From: Hymenobacter sp. CRA2
GTDB lineage: Bacteria; Bacteroidota; Bacteroidia; Cytophagales; Hymenobacteraceae
Assembly (NCBI RefSeq): GCF_002007105.1
Contig: NZ_MVBC01000014.1
Span: 1 to 64,000 of the forward strand
Reading direction: 5' to 3'
Length of the DNA stretch: 64,000 bases
This document shows positions 61,951 through 64,000 of this stretch, one piece after another. The position numbers and the translations under genes are program-made. Every line of letters begins with the position of its first letter. Within the stretch, counting starts at the first letter, position 1. Under the pieces are notes generated by a model. The model was given only the letters and a program-made list of their open reading frames with translations, made no database searches and was not told the DNA's origin.

Positions 61951-64000
61951 ATGCTCCGTCATTACATTACCGTCACGCTGCGGAACCTGATCAAGCACAA
62001 GCTGATTTCCGCCATCAATCTCTTTGGCCTCACCGTGGGCCTGACCTGCTGCCTGCTGATTCTGGCCTACATCCTGCACGAAACCAGCTACGACCGCAGC
62101 GCGCCCCATGCCGACCGCACTTACCGCGTCACCCGGGAGTTTTTCAACCCCGACGGCGCCAGCACCCTGCAGCTCAGCTCAGTGGCCCCGCCCTTCGGCC
62201 CGCTGCTGCAGAACGACTTCCCGCAGATCGAGCAGCTGAGCCGGATGATTCTGTTGAGCCCCGTGGTGGTGCGCCACGAAGACCGTATCCTGACCGAGGA
62301 CAGCCTGTTTTTCGCCGAACCGGCGTTTCTAGAGCTGTTGGGGGTACGCATGCTGCGCGGCGACGCCCGCACCGCCCTGTCGGAACCGCGCTCCGTGATA
62401 CTGGAGCAAAGCGCGGCCCGCAAGTACTTCGGCGACCAGGACCCACTGAACCAGGAGCTGAAAATTCAATCGCGCATTTTGTGCAAGGTCACCGGCGTGT
62501 ACCAGGCCCTGCCCGAAAACAGCCACCTGCACCCGGCCGTGCTCGTGTCGTTCAGCACCCTGAACGACTCTACCATCTACGGGGAGCGAAACCTGCGCAC
62601 CAGCTGGAGCAATAACGCCTTCCACACCTACATGCGCCTGGCCCCCGGCTCCGACGCGGCCCAGCTCGAAGCCCAGTTTCCGGCCTTCCTCGACCGCCAC
62701 CTGCCCCAGCCCGAGCGGGCTACCGACTACGTGCGCCCCTCCAAGATGAGCAAGCTGGCCCTGCAGCGCCTGCCCGACATTCACCTGCACTCCAACCGTG
62801 CCGATGAGCTGGAGCCCAACGGCGACGTGAACCGGGTGTACATCTTCGGCATCATTGCCCTGTTCGTGCTGCTGATTGCCTGCATCAACTACATGAACCT
62901 AAGCACGGCACGGGCGGTGCTGCGGGCCAAGGAAGTGGGCGTGCGCAAGGTGGTGGGCGCCCAACGCTCCGAAATCATCTTGCAGTTTCTGGGCGAGTCG
63001 GTGTTCATCACGGCCGTGGCCACGCTGCTGGCGGTGGCCTGCACAGTGCTGGCCCTGCCCTGGCTGAGCCGGCTGGCCGGCACGGCCCTGCCGCCGCAGC
63101 TGCTGTGGCAGCCGCCGGTGCTGCTGGGCCTCGCGGTGTTGCCGCTGGTGGTGGGCGTGGTGTCTGGGCTGTACCCGGCCTTGTTTATGTCTTCGTTTCA
63201 GCCCCAACAGATTCTGAAGGGTTTTATGAAAGTCAGCGGCGGCCTAGCGTTTCGGCGGATGCTGGTGGTGGTGCAGTTTGTGGTGAGCATCGGGCTGCTG
63301 GTCAGCACCGCGGTGGTAGGCTTGCAGATGCGCTACCTGCAGCAGACCCCGCTGGGCTACGACCGGGCGCAGATTGTCACGCTGGACTACCCGCTGAGCC
63401 TCCGGCCCCAGTACGAAGCCTTCCGCCACGCCCTGCAGCAGCAGGCCAGCGTGCAGGCTCTGAGCCGCTCCTCACGCATCCCCACCGGCCGCCTGCTCGA
63501 CGCCAGCGACGCCGCCGCCAGCATCGGCGACTCGCTGCGGCCCACCTCGTCCAGCGTGAAGTACCTCGGCATCGACGAAGGCTTCCTGCCGACCTACGGC
63601 ATCAAGCTGGTCGCCGGGCGCAACTTCGACCGCAAGGCCTTCCCCACCGATACTGTGGGCTTTATCCTGAACGTCACCGCCGTGCGCCTGATCGGCTGGA
63701 AGTCGCCCGCCGAGGCAGTGGGCCAGGCGTTTCGCTACGGCGGGGTGATGGGCCGGGTGCTGGGCGTGACCGAAGACTACCACTTCGAATCCTTGCACCA
63801 GCCCATCGTGCCGCTAGTGATGTGTCTAAGCCCCGTCACGAATGGTTCGTCCTACAACTACATGTCGGTGAAGCTATCCGGGGCCGACGTCGCCGGCTCG
63901 TTGCAGCACCTGGAGCGCACCTGGAAGGAGTTTCTGCCCGACGAGCCCTTCACCTACACTTTCCTGGACGACAGCTACGCCAAGCTCTACCAGGGCGAGC
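61951..64000 (+). CDS. FtsX/MacB-type ABC transporter permease, 3' end beyond window
   Basis: An open frame from the ATG at 61951 (MLRHYITVTLRNLIKHKLIS) to the window end, 683 codons without a stop. It has a first membrane segment (AINLFGLTVGLTCCLLILAYILH), a large periplasmic MacB-core domain (about 45-290), then FtsX-type membrane segments (IFGIIALFVLLIACINYMNLSTARA near 305, further ones near 350 and 385), and 'RRMLVVVQFVVSIGLLV' opening a second half. These double-length permeases occur in Bacteroidota export systems of unknown substrate. The C-terminal membrane segments are missing because of truncation. Confidence 0.9.
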   Translation, partial: MLRHYITVTLRNLIKHKLISAINLFGLTVGLTCCLLILAYILHETSYDRSAPHADRTYRVTREFFNPDGASTLQLSSVAPPFGPLLQNDFPQIEQLSRMILLSPVVVRHEDRILTEDSLFFAEPAFLELLGVRMLRGDARTALSEPRSVILEQSAARKYFGDQDPLNQELKIQSRILCKVTGVYQALPENSHLHPAVLVSFSTLNDSTIYGERNLRTSWSNNAFHTYMRLAPGSDAAQLEAQFPAFLDRHLPQPERATDYVRPSKMSKLALQRLPDIHLHSNRADELEPNGDVNRVYIFGIIALFVLLIACINYMNLSTARAVLRAKEVGVRKVVGAQRSEIILQFLGESVFITAVATLLAVACTVLALPWLSRLAGTALPPQLLWQPPVLLGLAVLPLVVGVVSGLYPALFMSSFQPQQILKGFMKVSGGLAFRRMLVVVQFVVSIGLLVSTAVVGLQMRYLQQTPLGYDRAQIVTLDYPLSLRPQYEAFRHALQQQASVQALSRSSRIPTGRLLDASDAAASIGDSLRPTSSSVKYLGIDEGFLPTYGIKLVAGRNFDRKAFPTDTVGFILNVTAVRLIGWKSPAEAVGQAFRYGGVMGRVLGVTEDYHFESLHQPIVPLVMCLSPVTNGSSYNYMSVKLSGADVAGSLQHLERTWKEFLPDEPFTYTFLDDSYAKLYQGE

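Overview
The window looks like a chromosomal segment of a GC-rich Bacteroidota bacterium, most likely a Cytophagales member close to Hymenobacter. This is inferred from several sequence features: a type IX secretion (T9SS) C-terminal sorting domain, a PID-CTERM-like small protein, TAnnTTTG promoter elements, a fused E1 alpha/beta ketoacid dehydrogenase, a lineage-type HU protein and many short palindromic intergenic repeats. I saw no tRNA, rRNA or CRISPR array.

Layout: (1-6 kb) the edge of an IS630-like transposase, a DUF4279 protein, the RNase P RNA gene, a cytochrome c / PQQ sugar dehydrogenase pair, an NtrC-type regulator without a DNA-binding domain and a LuxE-like acyl transferase. (6-20 kb) housekeeping and envelope genes: lipoproteins, fused ketoacid dehydrogenase E1, DUF1573 protein, alanine dehydrogenase, a SUKH-type protein, an LTA-synthase-like sulfatase, an archaemetzincin-like lipoprotein, AMP nucleosidase, a YtcJ-like amidohydrolase and DinB. 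(20-25 kb) an MFS transporter and a two-gene Septu-like (PtuA ATPase / PtuB HNH) defence module whose ATPase gene is compositionally mosaic, then an HU-like protein. (25-31 kb) MocA and a Tat-exported three-subunit molybdenum aldehyde/xanthine oxidoreductase, then a CLC channel. (31-35 kb) a large T9SS-secreted LamG protein and a PID-CTERM small protein. (35-44 kb) six minus-strand genes that together encode reductive pyrimidine degradation through to the CoA-ester: PreA, PreT, beta-ureidopropionase, dihydropyrimidinase, omega-aminotransferase and (methyl)malonate-semialdehyde dehydrogenase. (44-51 kb) gltBD, which could reassimilate the ammonia released by that pathway. (51-56 kb) a galactokinase-family protein with an altered sugar site, a secreted S74/YadA-head-like protein, an M28 peptidase and two small STAS-like proteins. 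(56-64 kb) a histidine kinase / NtrC-type regulator pair divergent from an HlyD-ABC-FtsX export operon that runs off the end.

Repeats: at least six families of short inverted repeats occupy intergenic gaps, including four of the five gaps of the pyrimidine cluster and the gap inside gltBD. The observations most worth a second look are the mosaic Septu-like module, the repeat families, the enlarged P12 arm of the RNase P RNA, the three small STAS-like paralogues and the archaemetzincin with unusual zinc-site spacing. All functional names rest on reading protein motifs by eye; no database search was run.
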